DNA of 6,310 nucleotides from Planctomycetota bacterium (GTDB lineage: Bacteria; Planctomycetota; PUPC01; JABMSA01; JAUWKK01): the NCBI GenBank assembly GCA_030614245.1, contig JAUWKK010000177.1, positions 1 to 6,310 of the forward strand. The letters are read 5' to 3'. This document shows positions 1-5,944 of the stretch, one piece after another. Numbering within the stretch: position 1 is the first letter of the stretch; each line of letters begins with the position of its first letter. The notes under the pieces were generated by a model. That model saw nothing but the letters and a program-made list of their open reading frames with translations. It had not been told where the DNA came from and did no database searches. Both the position numbers and the translations under genes were made by a program.

Positions 1-637
1 CAGGCTGAAAGCCTGCCCCACGACCGAGCGCATCGATCGCGCAGACGCGCACCTCGCGGGATTCGTCGCGCAGAGCCTTGCACAAGGACTGCACGGAATC
101 GGGTGCTCCCTCCACTGCCCCAAGCTCGCCCAGTGCACGGACGGCAGCCACTCGCACGCTCTTGCTGACATCCTGAAGGAGTGATTGGAGGGCTGATGCC
201 GCACGGGGTGCGCGGAGCGACGCCAGCGCTCGGATGGCGTTAATGCGCGAGCCTTCCGGCTCGCCGGCGTCTTCGGCCACTAAGATGAGACGTTCGGTGG
301 AGCTGACGGTACCGGTGCCGCCGAGCGACAGTACGGCCGCGCTGCGGATGGCGTCGTCGCCGCTGTGGATTAGCTCATCGAGGCGTGCGACTGCGCCGGC
401 ATCGCCTCGGCGTGCCAGAGCTATGGTGGCGACGTCGCCGATCGGGCCATCAGCCCGTGCGAGTTCGTTCAGCAGCGTGGCATCAACCGCCGTATCGTCA
501 TCGACGGGCATGCCCGCAGCGACGGCGCGGCGTTCGTCGTCGAGGTCTTCGAGCAGATCCGCGAGGCGGCGGGCATCTCGATCGTCCCCGAGCGGCCCGG
601 TGAGGTATTCAATCAGATCTTCCATGCTGACGTGCAT
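1..637 (-). CDS. HEAT-repeat protein, 3' end beyond the window
   Basis: This frame is open from an ATG at 637 to the left edge, giving the first 212 residues; the C-terminus is missing. Residues 1-60 are acidic and helical (for example LEDLDDERRAV). From about residue 67 onward there are roughly five HEAT-like helical repeats of 30-34 residues, at about 67-97, 98-128, 129-158, 159-192 and 194 to the edge. Typical repeat cores are VRVAAVRALGELGAVEG and VRVCAIDALGRGAG, with the conserved V-R..A..ALG pattern. HEAT solenoids are protein-protein interaction scaffolds; no catalytic motif is visible. The ATG is favoured because AAGGAG (648-643) lies 5 nt upstream; an in-frame Met at residue 5 is the alternative. 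The gene begins 71 nt after the cstA stop on the same strand with no clear terminator between, so co-transcription with cstA is plausible. The partner and role are unknown. Confidence 0.85.
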   Translation of the reverse strand, partial: MHVSMEDLIEYLTGPLGDDRDARRLADLLEDLDDERRAVAAGMPVDDDTAVDATLLNELARADGPIGDVATIALARRGDAGAVARLDELIHSGDDAIRSAAVLSLGGTGTVSSTERLILVAEDAGEPEGSRINAIRALASLRAPRAASALQSLLQDVSKSVRVAAVRALGELGAVEGAPDSVQSLCKALRDESREVRVCAIDALGRGAGFQP

Positions 638-708
638 CGACACTCCTTGTCGAACAGTGACGCTTTCCCGTTATAAGTCTCGGCATTCTACGGCGGTGAT
701 TGATGCGG

Positions 709-2727
709 TCAAGCCGCCGGCTCCCTCCGGCGGACGGCCCGCACGCAGGCGAGGACGGCCTCGATCGACAGCCAGAGCGCTATAACAAGAATCACCAATG
801 TAACGCCGAGCAAACGCCAGTTCTTGCCGGCGATGAAGTCCGACATCTTGATCATAAGCGCCCAGAGCGTCATTCCGCCCATGAATATCATCGGGATGAC
901 GGTGTATCTCACCGGGATGCGGCGCTTGAAGAGATATACGGAGACGATCAGCAGGACGAGGCTGGCGAGGAGCTGGTTGGACGCGCCGAAAAGCTGCCAG
1001 AGTGCGAGCCCGGCGGGTTTGCCCTGGGCGTCTTTGTACAGGGCGAAGAACGCGAGCGCCAGCACGGCGAGCGCCGATGCGAAATAGCGGTTGCACAGGA
1101 GGCGCAGGCCCGTCGCACCGCCGAGCTCCTCGATGTTGTATCTCAACAGGCGCGTGCCGGAGTCGAGCGTCGTCATGGCGAAGCCCACGCAGATAAGCGC
1201 TATGAAGGTGATCGACCACTTGAGCGGGATCCCCCCGTCTTTGAGGGGCGCTCCGGCCCGCGACATGAACAGCCCTCCGCCGCGCGTGACTGCGGCGAGC
1301 TTCGTGGGGAGACCTTCGGCGCTCTTCCACGAGCCGTAATGGGATAGCCAGCGCGAGTTCAACTGCTCGAGCGTGCTATCGCTGAGGAACCTGTCGCCGT
1401 CGAGATACGGCATCCCGGCGGTGCAGGCAAAGATGATGATGATGGCAAGGATGCCCTCGGCGACCATACCGCCGTATCCGATCAGCCGCGCGTGGCGCTC
1501 GCTGCTGATCTGCTTGGCCGTGGTGCCGGAAGCTACGAGGGAATGGAAGCCCGAGACGGCCCCACAGGCGATAGTCATGAACAGCAGCGGCAGCAGGCGC
1601 TTGATCCCGGCGGTGTCCTTGAAGAGTACCGTCGTGAGCGAGCCAGGGGTGCCCGCATCGTAGCCGCGCAGCGCGGGAGCCGCCACTGTCGGCGCCAGCA
1701 CGACCATTCCGATCAACATCAGTATCACGCCCAGGTACAACTGGAAGGAGTTCAGATAGTCCCTCGGCTGAAGCAGCAGCCACACGGGCAGCACGGACGC
1801 AATGAACGCGTACCCCAGCAGCACGAGCTTCCACGTCAGCCGGCCCTGATTCGCTGCTTTGTTGATCTCGACTGCATTCTCATCTGGCATGCCCGGCGCA
1901 GCCTTGGTCCTGGCTTGCATGTAATGTTCGAATGAGGCCGGCAGCTCGGGCTTGAGTTGCCGGATGCCGGCTTTGCCGGCCGAAGAATCCGCGAGTTCGC
2001 CCGTGTTCGTGTAGAACTTGTTGCCCTTCGCCACGGCGTCGGTGGCCGCATCGAACTCGGTGCGGAGCTGCCGGGGGAGGAAGTACTGATAGATCGAAAC
2101 CGGATTGCGGACGCCTACCTCGATCATGACGAACATCAGCACGAGGCCGATGAGTGTCGATATCGCCAGCGAAACCTTGAGCCTGTAGACCAGCAGGCCT
2201 ATCAGCATCGCTATGAGCATCAACGAGAAGACCGGTATCACGGCCTCGGGGTTGATGTCGCTGAACAGGATGGCGACTACGTGCGCGAAAACGCCCATCG
2301 CCAGCGCGAGCAGGAAGAAAACGATGAGCAGGAAGAGGAGCCGCCCGCGCCGGCCCAAGACCGTTTCGGTGACGGTTGCCACGGACTGGCCCCTGTTTCG
2401 TATCGAGATGAACAGCGATGCGAAGTCGTGCACTGCTCCGATGAAGATGGAGCCGAAGATCACCCAGAGGACGCCGGGCAGCCATCCCCAGATGACGGCG
2501 ATGGCGGGCCCCAGGATCGGCCCCAGGCCCGCAATCGACGCGAAGTGGTGCCCGAACAGGATGCTCGGCTTCGTCGGCACGTAGTCGATTCCGTCCTCCT
2601 GCTCCTGGGCGGGTGTCGGACGCGACGGATCGATGCGCAGTATCCGGGTCGCTATGAATCGTCCATAAACCGCATAGCCCACGACCAGCGCGCCTATCGA
2701 GATGAAAGCCGCCCAGAGTGCGTTCAT
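709..2727 (-). CDS. cstA: CstA-family carbon starvation / peptide transporter
   Basis: The product is 672 aa, close to the roughly 700 aa of E. coli CstA and BtsT. It is an inner-membrane permease with many hydrophobic segments (about residues 4-22, 68-98, 130-155, 162-205, 300-318, 328-350, 378-395, 415-437, 503-520, 548-563, 575-600, 607-627 and 638-662). Family signatures are present: FGHHFASIAGLGPILGPAIA (58-77), LPVWLLLQPRDYL (313-325), SGFHSLVASGTTAKQI (392-407), TTLDSGTRLLRY (519-530) and LWQLFGASNQLLA (576-588). Known members take up peptides or pyruvate during carbon limitation; the substrate here is not determinable. An unusually long hydrophilic stretch (about 217-298) precedes the LPVWLLLQPRDYL segment. 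The start is well supported: AAGGAG (2742-2737) lies 9 nt before the ATG. The small DUF466 partner (YbdD/YjiX) that often follows cstA is absent; a HEAT-repeat gene follows instead. The leader carries three tandem CTCCTTT copies that could pair with the ribosome site. Confidence 0.96.
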   Translation of the reverse strand: MNALWAAFISIGALVVGYAVYGRFIATRILRIDPSRPTPAQEQEDGIDYVPTKPSILFGHHFASIAGLGPILGPAIAVIWGWLPGVLWVIFGSIFIGAVHDFASLFISIRNRGQSVATVTETVLGRRGRLLFLLIVFFLLALAMGVFAHVVAILFSDINPEAVIPVFSLMLIAMLIGLLVYRLKVSLAISTLIGLVLMFVMIEVGVRNPVSIYQYFLPRQLRTEFDAATDAVAKGNKFYTNTGELADSSAGKAGIRQLKPELPASFEHYMQARTKAAPGMPDENAVEINKAANQGRLTWKLVLLGYAFIASVLPVWLLLQPRDYLNSFQLYLGVILMLIGMVVLAPTVAAPALRGYDAGTPGSLTTVLFKDTAGIKRLLPLLFMTIACGAVSGFHSLVASGTTAKQISSERHARLIGYGGMVAEGILAIIIIFACTAGMPYLDGDRFLSDSTLEQLNSRWLSHYGSWKSAEGLPTKLAAVTRGGGLFMSRAGAPLKDGGIPLKWSITFIALICVGFAMTTLDSGTRLLRYNIEELGGATGLRLLCNRYFASALAVLALAFFALYKDAQGKPAGLALWQLFGASNQLLASLVLLIVSVYLFKRRIPVRYTVIPMIFMGGMTLWALMIKMSDFIAGKNWRLLGVTLVILVIALWLSIEAVLACVRAVRRREPAA

Positions 2728-2736
2728 CAGCCTTTG

Positions 2737-2742
2737 CTCCTT
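2737..2742 (-). promoter_or_regulatory. cstA ribosome binding site, possibly occluded by leader repeats
   Basis: AAGGAG sits 9 nt before the cstA ATG and fixes that start. It is an exact reverse complement of CTCCTT, which occurs three times in tandem about 20-40 nt upstream in the same transcript. The site could therefore be held in a hairpin. Confidence 0.7.
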
Positions 2743-2753
2743 GCTTGGGTGTC

Positions 2754-2785
2754 AGGAAGAGGAAAGGAGAAAGGAGAAAGGAGAA
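2754..2785. repeat. 32-nt purine tract with AAAGGAG x3 tandem repeat in the cstA leader
   Basis: The plus strand is uninterrupted purine for 32 nt. It contains three perfect head-to-tail copies of AAAGGAG at 2763-2769, 2770-2776 and 2777-2783. On the cstA transcript this reads as CTCCTTT x3, an anti-Shine-Dalgarno-like sequence. Copy number of such a tract could change by slippage. Confidence 0.85.
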
Positions 2786-2791
2786 CAGGTG

Positions 2792-2828
2792 ACAGTTGAC
2801 AATCTGAACCTTTCGACTGATCAACTGT
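2792..2828. repeat. Inverted repeat between the TPR gene and cstA
   Basis: ACAGTTGA (2792-2799) and TCAACTGT (2821-2828) are perfect inverted copies separated by 21 nt. The right arm is the first unit of the adjacent octamer tandem repeat. The predicted 8-bp stem has no T-run after it, so it is not a standard intrinsic terminator. It could be an RNA-processing or attenuation hairpin, or a relic of an inverted repeat duplication. Confidence 0.45.
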
Positions 2829-2844
2829 TCAACTGTTCAACTGT
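2821..2844. repeat. TCAACTGT x3 octamer tandem repeat supplying the TPR stop
   Basis: Three perfect tandem copies of TCAACTGT occur at 2821-2828, 2829-2836 and 2837-2844. On the minus strand the unit is ACAGTTGA. The TGA in the first unit read (2839-2837) is the stop codon of the TPR gene. Since the period is 8, the three TGAs fall in three different reading frames. Confidence 0.9.
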
Positions 2845-3898
2845 TCCATCCTTCAGTGGTCATTCGCGTGTTGTCCGTCTCGATCACTTTCTTCATCCTG
2901 GTTGAAAGCATCGAGCCGTCGTAATCGAGCTGCTTCAGGAACAGCTCTGCGGCCCGCCTTTCATCGCCGCGGGCTATCGCAACGAGGCCTCGGAGGTACT
3001 CGATCAGCGGAAGCATGTCCTTGAAGGCTTTGTTCGCGGCCGTTTCGGCAAAGACCGCGTCGGCCTCGTCGAGTTCGCCATTGTATAGTAAAGCAGTGCC
3101 CAGGTAAAGCTGTGCGAATCCGGCAAACGGGTCATCCTTGCCGACCGTGCGGAGGATTTCTGCGGCTTCAGCCGGCTTGCCCCATGGTATCATCGTGGCT
3201 GCGAGGGCGACGGCCGCTTCCGTGGCTCGATCGTCCTTCGCGCGCGCTTTTTCGAAAAATGCGGCGGCGGATGCGTAGCGGCCATCTTCCATCAGGTCTT
3301 CGCCGCTGGCGATGAGTTTCGCAGCCGGCCAGTCATCATCGGGCGCATCCGGCGGCTCGTCTTCGACCGGCGGCGCGAATATGAAAGACGTCTTCGCGGG
3401 GTCATTCTGCATCAGGTGGGCTTCGATCCTGGCGAGGATCATCGCCTGGACGAGGGCGTTGTCGGTCATCTCGGTTTCGAGCAGCGTGCGGCAGGCATTG
3501 GCGACGTCTCCGTGCCCCATTCTGACGAGCGCCCGGAGCGAATGGCCCAGCGGGTTCTTCCTGTTGAGTTCGAGACCGCCCATCGCCGCCTGGTCGGCGT
3601 CGTCCCAGCGGCCGACCCTGGACAGGACAATCGCCAGGCTGAACCGATGCGCCGGGTTCTTCGAGTCGGCCTCGATGGCGGCCTCGAGCCGTTCGGTGGC
3701 CCTGTCGAACTCGCCTGCGCGGCTGAGTGCAAGGCCGTACTGGGCGTGCGCCCGTCCATCGGACGGGTCGGCCTCGATTGCCGCCTCGAACGCCGTCCAC
3801 GCAGCGTCCCACTTCTTCCTGCGCGCGAGCTTGAGAGCACGTGTGAGCCGGGCTGTTGCGCGGGATGATATCAGCATCTTTTCAAGCAAGGGCGTCAT
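2837..3898 (-). CDS. TPR-repeat protein of unknown partner
   Basis: The product is 353 aa from the ATG at 3898. It is soluble-looking, with no signal peptide or membrane segment. N-terminal TPR-like units lie at about residues 13-46, 47-80 and 81-114; the clearest is HAQYGLALSRAGEFDRATER. A second group lies at about 190-222, 224-257 and 258-290 (for example LYLGTALLYNGELDEADAVF). A hydrophilic proline- and acid-rich linker at about 175-190 (PPVEDEPPDAPDDD) separates the two groups. TPRs are protein-interaction scaffolds; no enzyme motif is seen. The start is chosen because ATG at 3898 overlaps the upstream TGA in an ATGA junction, the usual mark of translational coupling; the frame is open further upstream to 4045, but that stretch is out-of-frame lipoprotein sequence. 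An internal Met at 3877 is the alternative. Purines (GGGAG) lie directly before the ATG but too close to act as a good Shine-Dalgarno, which also points to coupling. The last codons and stop lie in an 8-bp tandem repeat. Confidence 0.88.
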   Translation of the reverse strand: MTPLLEKMLISSRATARLTRALKLARRKKWDAAWTAFEAAIEADPSDGRAHAQYGLALSRAGEFDRATERLEAAIEADSKNPAHRFSLAIVLSRVGRWDDADQAAMGGLELNRKNPLGHSLRALVRMGHGDVANACRTLLETEMTDNALVQAMILARIEAHLMQNDPAKTSFIFAPPVEDEPPDAPDDDWPAAKLIASGEDLMEDGRYASAAAFFEKARAKDDRATEAAVALAATMIPWGKPAEAAEILRTVGKDDPFAGFAQLYLGTALLYNGELDEADAVFAETAANKAFKDMLPLIEYLRGLVAIARGDERRAAELFLKQLDYDGSMLSTRMKKVIETDNTRMTTEGWNS

Positions 3899-4686
3899 CT
3901 CCCGGTGGTGCGTGTTCGCTTGGCTTCCCCGGTTCGGCGGGCAGGCTGGGGCCTGATCCATACGTTCCTGATATTGTGGCCCTTGATGGCGGTTTCCCTT
4001 ACGATGCCCCAGGGGAATGCGCGAGCGAGAGAGCCATCTTTCCACTCGAACCTGTCGGCTGCGATGGCGAGAACGAGTTTCGGCTGCGGCGCCAGGTTCA
4101 GCAGGCGCGTCAGGTCAATCAACACGATATCGGCGGGGCCGAGTTCCACCCGGCAGAGTCCGCGACGTTTCGCGCCGGCTGGCCCCGCCGGGTCTCCGGC
4201 GTCCACTGCGACCGCCAGCACGACGCGTGAGTCATCCCTGGCAGCCGCGCGGCAGTCAAGCCGCGCCTCGATCGCCGGATCGGGCGATACCGTAGTCGGC
4301 GCAGGGCTCATCATCGGCCGCTCTCCGCAGCGGATCAGGCCCATTCCCTGTGAGCCAACCGACGGCACCAGCCGGCCGTTCGCCCGGGTGATGAGTTTTG
4401 CCAGGAACTGGCCCGGCACGACGTCGTGATACACACCAGTCCCTACAGGCGGTGCGCTCAGCTTCCAGCGCAGCCCGCCGAGCCTGCCGGCGTCAAGCCA
4501 CATCAGCCGCGCGTCGAGCATCAGCCAATCCTTCAGGCCGGTACCGGTCTCGACTGCCGGCGCCGTGTACGCAAACGAGCTGACCGAGGCGGTTCTCGGC
4601 GTTATCGACGCCGACTTGCAGCCCACAGCCGCCAGCAGGATAGCCGCCCAGATACCGAAGCTTCGTGATATCGCTTTTTCGTTCAT
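3895..4686 (-). CDS. Putative lipoprotein of unknown function
   Basis: The product is 263 aa from the ATG at 4686. The N-terminus has a basic start (MNEKAISR), a hydrophobic core (FGIWAAILLAAVG) and Cys23 in the context AAVGC. This fits a lipoprotein signal peptide, although the -3 residue is Ala, not the preferred Leu. The mature part is mixed alpha/beta in character, with hydrophobic strand-like segments such as RVVLAVAV (154-161), ADIVLIDL (185-192) and KLVLAIAADRFEW (203-215). A proline-rich stretch (125-137) and a basic, probably disordered tail (QPARRTGEAKRTR) are also present. I do not recognise a family. A TTG at 4695 would add three residues; the ATG is preferred, though neither has a good Shine-Dalgarno. 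The start codon is 4 nt from the palindromic repeat block. The last codon overlaps the TPR start (ATGA), so the two proteins are probably made together. A membrane-anchored lipoprotein working with a TPR scaffold is an inference only. Confidence 0.75.
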   Translation of the reverse strand: MNEKAISRSFGIWAAILLAAVGCKSASITPRTASVSSFAYTAPAVETGTGLKDWLMLDARLMWLDAGRLGGLRWKLSAPPVGTGVYHDVVPGQFLAKLITRANGRLVPSVGSQGMGLIRCGERPMMSPAPTTVSPDPAIEARLDCRAAARDDSRVVLAVAVDAGDPAGPAGAKRRGLCRVELGPADIVLIDLTRLLNLAPQPKLVLAIAADRFEWKDGSLARAFPWGIVRETAIKGHNIRNVWIRPQPARRTGEAKRTRTTGR

Positions 4687-4689
4687 ACA

Positions 4690-4791
4690 ATCCAATCAAG
4701 AAGGGGAACCACGGATAAACGCGGATAAACGCTGATAATTGAGAATCTGCATCTGTGTTCATCTGTGTTCATCTGCGGTTTCATAAGACAA
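4690..4791. repeat. Nested palindromic repeat, copy A (102 nt)
   Basis: This unit starts ATCCAATCAAG and ends in TTTCATAAGACAA. It has a 30-nt left arm (4707-4736), a 14-nt loop (4737-4750) and a 30-nt right arm (4751-4780). The arms are imperfect inverted copies with 22 of 30 positions complementary; seven of the eight mismatches are transitions. Each arm is itself three 10-bp modules of the form GATAAACGCG on the left, or ATCTGTGTTC on the right. Confidence 0.9.
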
Positions 4792-4883
4792 ATCCAATCA
4801 AGAAAGGGAACCACAGATAAACGCTGATAATCAAGAATCTGCATCTGTGTTCATCTGTGTTCATCTGTGGTTTCATAAGACAG
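4792..4883. repeat. Nested palindromic repeat, copy B (92 nt)
   Basis: This is a direct repeat of copy A but 10 nt shorter. The left arm has only two modules (4809-4828), while the right arm keeps three (4843-4872). The outer 10 bp of the stem (AACCACAGAT / ATCTGTGGTT) is perfect. Confidence 0.9.
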
Positions 4884-4974
4884 ATCCAATGACAACAGGA
4901 ACCACAGATAAACGCGGATAAACGCTGATAATCAAGAATCTGCATCTGTGTTCATCTGCGGTTTCCAAAGACAG
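4884..4974. repeat. Nested palindromic repeat, copy C (91 nt)
   Basis: This is the third direct copy, ending one base before the GNAT stop codon. It has three left modules (4900-4929) and two right modules (4944-4963), the opposite imbalance to copy B. The flanks are more diverged (ATCCAATGACAACAGG at the start, TTTCCAAAGACAG at the end), which suggests it is older or under different constraint. Confidence 0.88.
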
Positions 4975-5727
4975 TCAAGTAACAGTCCGGAAGCGAACCG
5001 TATCTGCGACGGTGCGATAGCCGAGCGTTTGCGCCAGCCGGAGCGACGGTACGTTGCCGGCGGTGGCCGTGTAAATCGGTATCCGGCCCTTCGAGATCAG
5101 CCATTCTGTCGCAGCCGAGACGACGGCCGTCGCTATCCCATCACCCCGAAACGCGGGATCGGTGATGACTTCGTTCACCTCGCTGCAACGTCGCGTGCGC
5201 CTGAGAACATCGCACTTCGAGACCAGGCGGCCATCACTAATGACCACCCAGGCGGCCTGCGCCGCAACTGCCTGTTCGAATGCTCGCTCAACCCGTACCT
5301 GGTCCGACCACAACCGGCAGCGTGCGAATGCGTCGTTCATCGACGGATCGAAGCTCTCGACGCGATCATCCGGCCGCGGGTGGAAGTCCTCCGGCCGCAC
5401 GCTCATTCGCACAAAGGGCGCCAGCGGGCGAATCTGCACGTGCAGGCCGATATGGTGCGCGATCCAGGGCGAATCCGCCTCGATATCCACTTCACCGTGC
5501 GGCAGCCGCCGCATCAGCGCGTGCAGGCCAGCAAAATGCCAGGCCATCACCAGCACCTCGGACGACGACGGCTGCCCGCGAAGGAGCATCACTGCCGACG
5601 GAGTATCGGTATCATCGACGAAAACGCTCCACTGCGCCGCCGACTCGATGTGCCTTATCAGATAGTGATAACGCACCTCGTCAGCATACAGCAGCTTCAG
5701 CGCCGCCTCTGTCGCGATCTCATCCAT
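4975..5727 (-). CDS. GNAT-family N-acetyltransferase
   Basis: The product is 250 aa from the ATG at 5727. The C-terminal half holds the GNAT fold: strand EVNEVITDPAF leads into the acetyl-CoA pyrophosphate-binding loop FRGDGIA (residues 193-199, the R/Q-x-x-G-x-G/A motif), then the helix ATAVVSAATEWLISKG. It closes with the late GNAT pattern TATAGNVPSLRLAQTLGYR (about 220-238), in which N and LGY are typical. The first 120 residues look like a degenerate second alpha/beta domain, as in two-domain GNATs of the GNAT_acetyltr_2 type. The family moves an acetyl group from acetyl-CoA to an amine; the substrate is unknown. A GTG at 5745 would add six residues, but it overlaps the -10 box of a good promoter, so ATG 5727 is preferred. 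No Shine-Dalgarno is seen, and the predicted leader is only about 10 nt. The stop codon directly abuts repeat copy C. Confidence 0.9.
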   Translation of the reverse strand: MDEIATEAALKLLYADEVRYHYLIRHIESAAQWSVFVDDTDTPSAVMLLRGQPSSSEVLVMAWHFAGLHALMRRLPHGEVDIEADSPWIAHHIGLHVQIRPLAPFVRMSVRPEDFHPRPDDRVESFDPSMNDAFARCRLWSDQVRVERAFEQAVAAQAAWVVISDGRLVSKCDVLRRTRRCSEVNEVITDPAFRGDGIATAVVSAATEWLISKGRIPIYTATAGNVPSLRLAQTLGYRTVADTVRFRTVT

Positions 5728-5743
5728 AGCATCACTGACCCAC

Positions 5744-5773
5744 ACTATATCAGCGCCAGGCGAATCGAGTCAA
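5744..5773 (-). promoter_or_regulatory. Sigma70-like promoter of the GNAT gene
   Basis: TTGACT (5773-5768) and TATAGT (5749-5744) are separated by 18 nt; each box matches consensus at five of six bases. Transcription would begin near 5737, about 10 nt before the ATG at 5727. It faces away from the transposase remnant. Confidence 0.6.
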
Positions 5774-5830
5774 GGTGCGAATTGGCCGTTTGCTTCCTAT
5801 GAGATGCGACGGCGGATCGGTAATGTGCCG

Positions 5831-5880
5831 CAAATCAAGAAAAGCAACCACGGATAAACGCTGATGAACGCTGATTATTA
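5831..5880. repeat. Detached half copy of the nested palindromic repeat
   Basis: CAAATCAAGAAAAGCAACC followed by GGATAAACGCTGATGAACGC and CTGAT matches the left flank and left arm of the units at 4690-4974, in the same orientation. There are three 10-bp modules. The right arm (ATCTGTGTTC modules) is missing, so this copy cannot form the hairpin. Confidence 0.8.
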
Positions 5881-5899
5881 GCACTACAACGCTGCTTTC

Positions 5900-5932
5900 T
5901 GTCATTCTGAGGCGCGAAGCAACGAAGAATCT
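5900..5932. repeat. CATTCTGAG-type short palindromic repeat
   Basis: TGTCATTCTGAGGCGCGAAG followed by CAACGAAGAATCT has inverted ends (ATTCT at 5904-5908, AGAAT at 5926-5930) and a CGAAG direct repeat inside. From memory, similar CATTCTGAGCGAAGCGAAGAATC elements are scattered between genes in many environmental bacteria. It sits directly against the broken end of the transposase. Confidence 0.6.
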
Positions 5933-5944
5933 TTCGAGCTGTAA

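Noticed and set aside
637..708. Separate promoter for the HEAT gene (TATAAC at 675-670)
   Set aside because: The -10 is reasonable, but no acceptable -35 lies 16-18 nt upstream, so the support is too weak to list it.
700..1347. Long plus-strand open frames opposite cstA, the HEAT gene and the GNAT gene
   Set aside because: Their products are rich in Arg, Ser and Ala, or in low-complexity charged residues, as expected for antisense of GC-rich genes. They match no family, while the minus strand encodes clear ones.
2792..2828. Intrinsic terminator after the TPR gene
   Set aside because: The stem is only 8 bp with a 21-nt loop and has no following T-run on the minus strand.
3890..3905. Programmed frameshift fusing lipoprotein and TPR protein
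   Set aside because: No slippery sequence is visible at the junction, and the ATGA overlap explains the arrangement more simply.
3899..4045. 49-residue upstream extension of the TPR protein
   Set aside because: It is lipoprotein coding sequence read in another frame, lacks TPR character, and the ATGA junction gives a better start.
4690..4974. CRISPR array
   Set aside because: The repeats are directly adjacent with no unique spacers, the unit is a 90-100 nt palindrome, and no cas gene is present.
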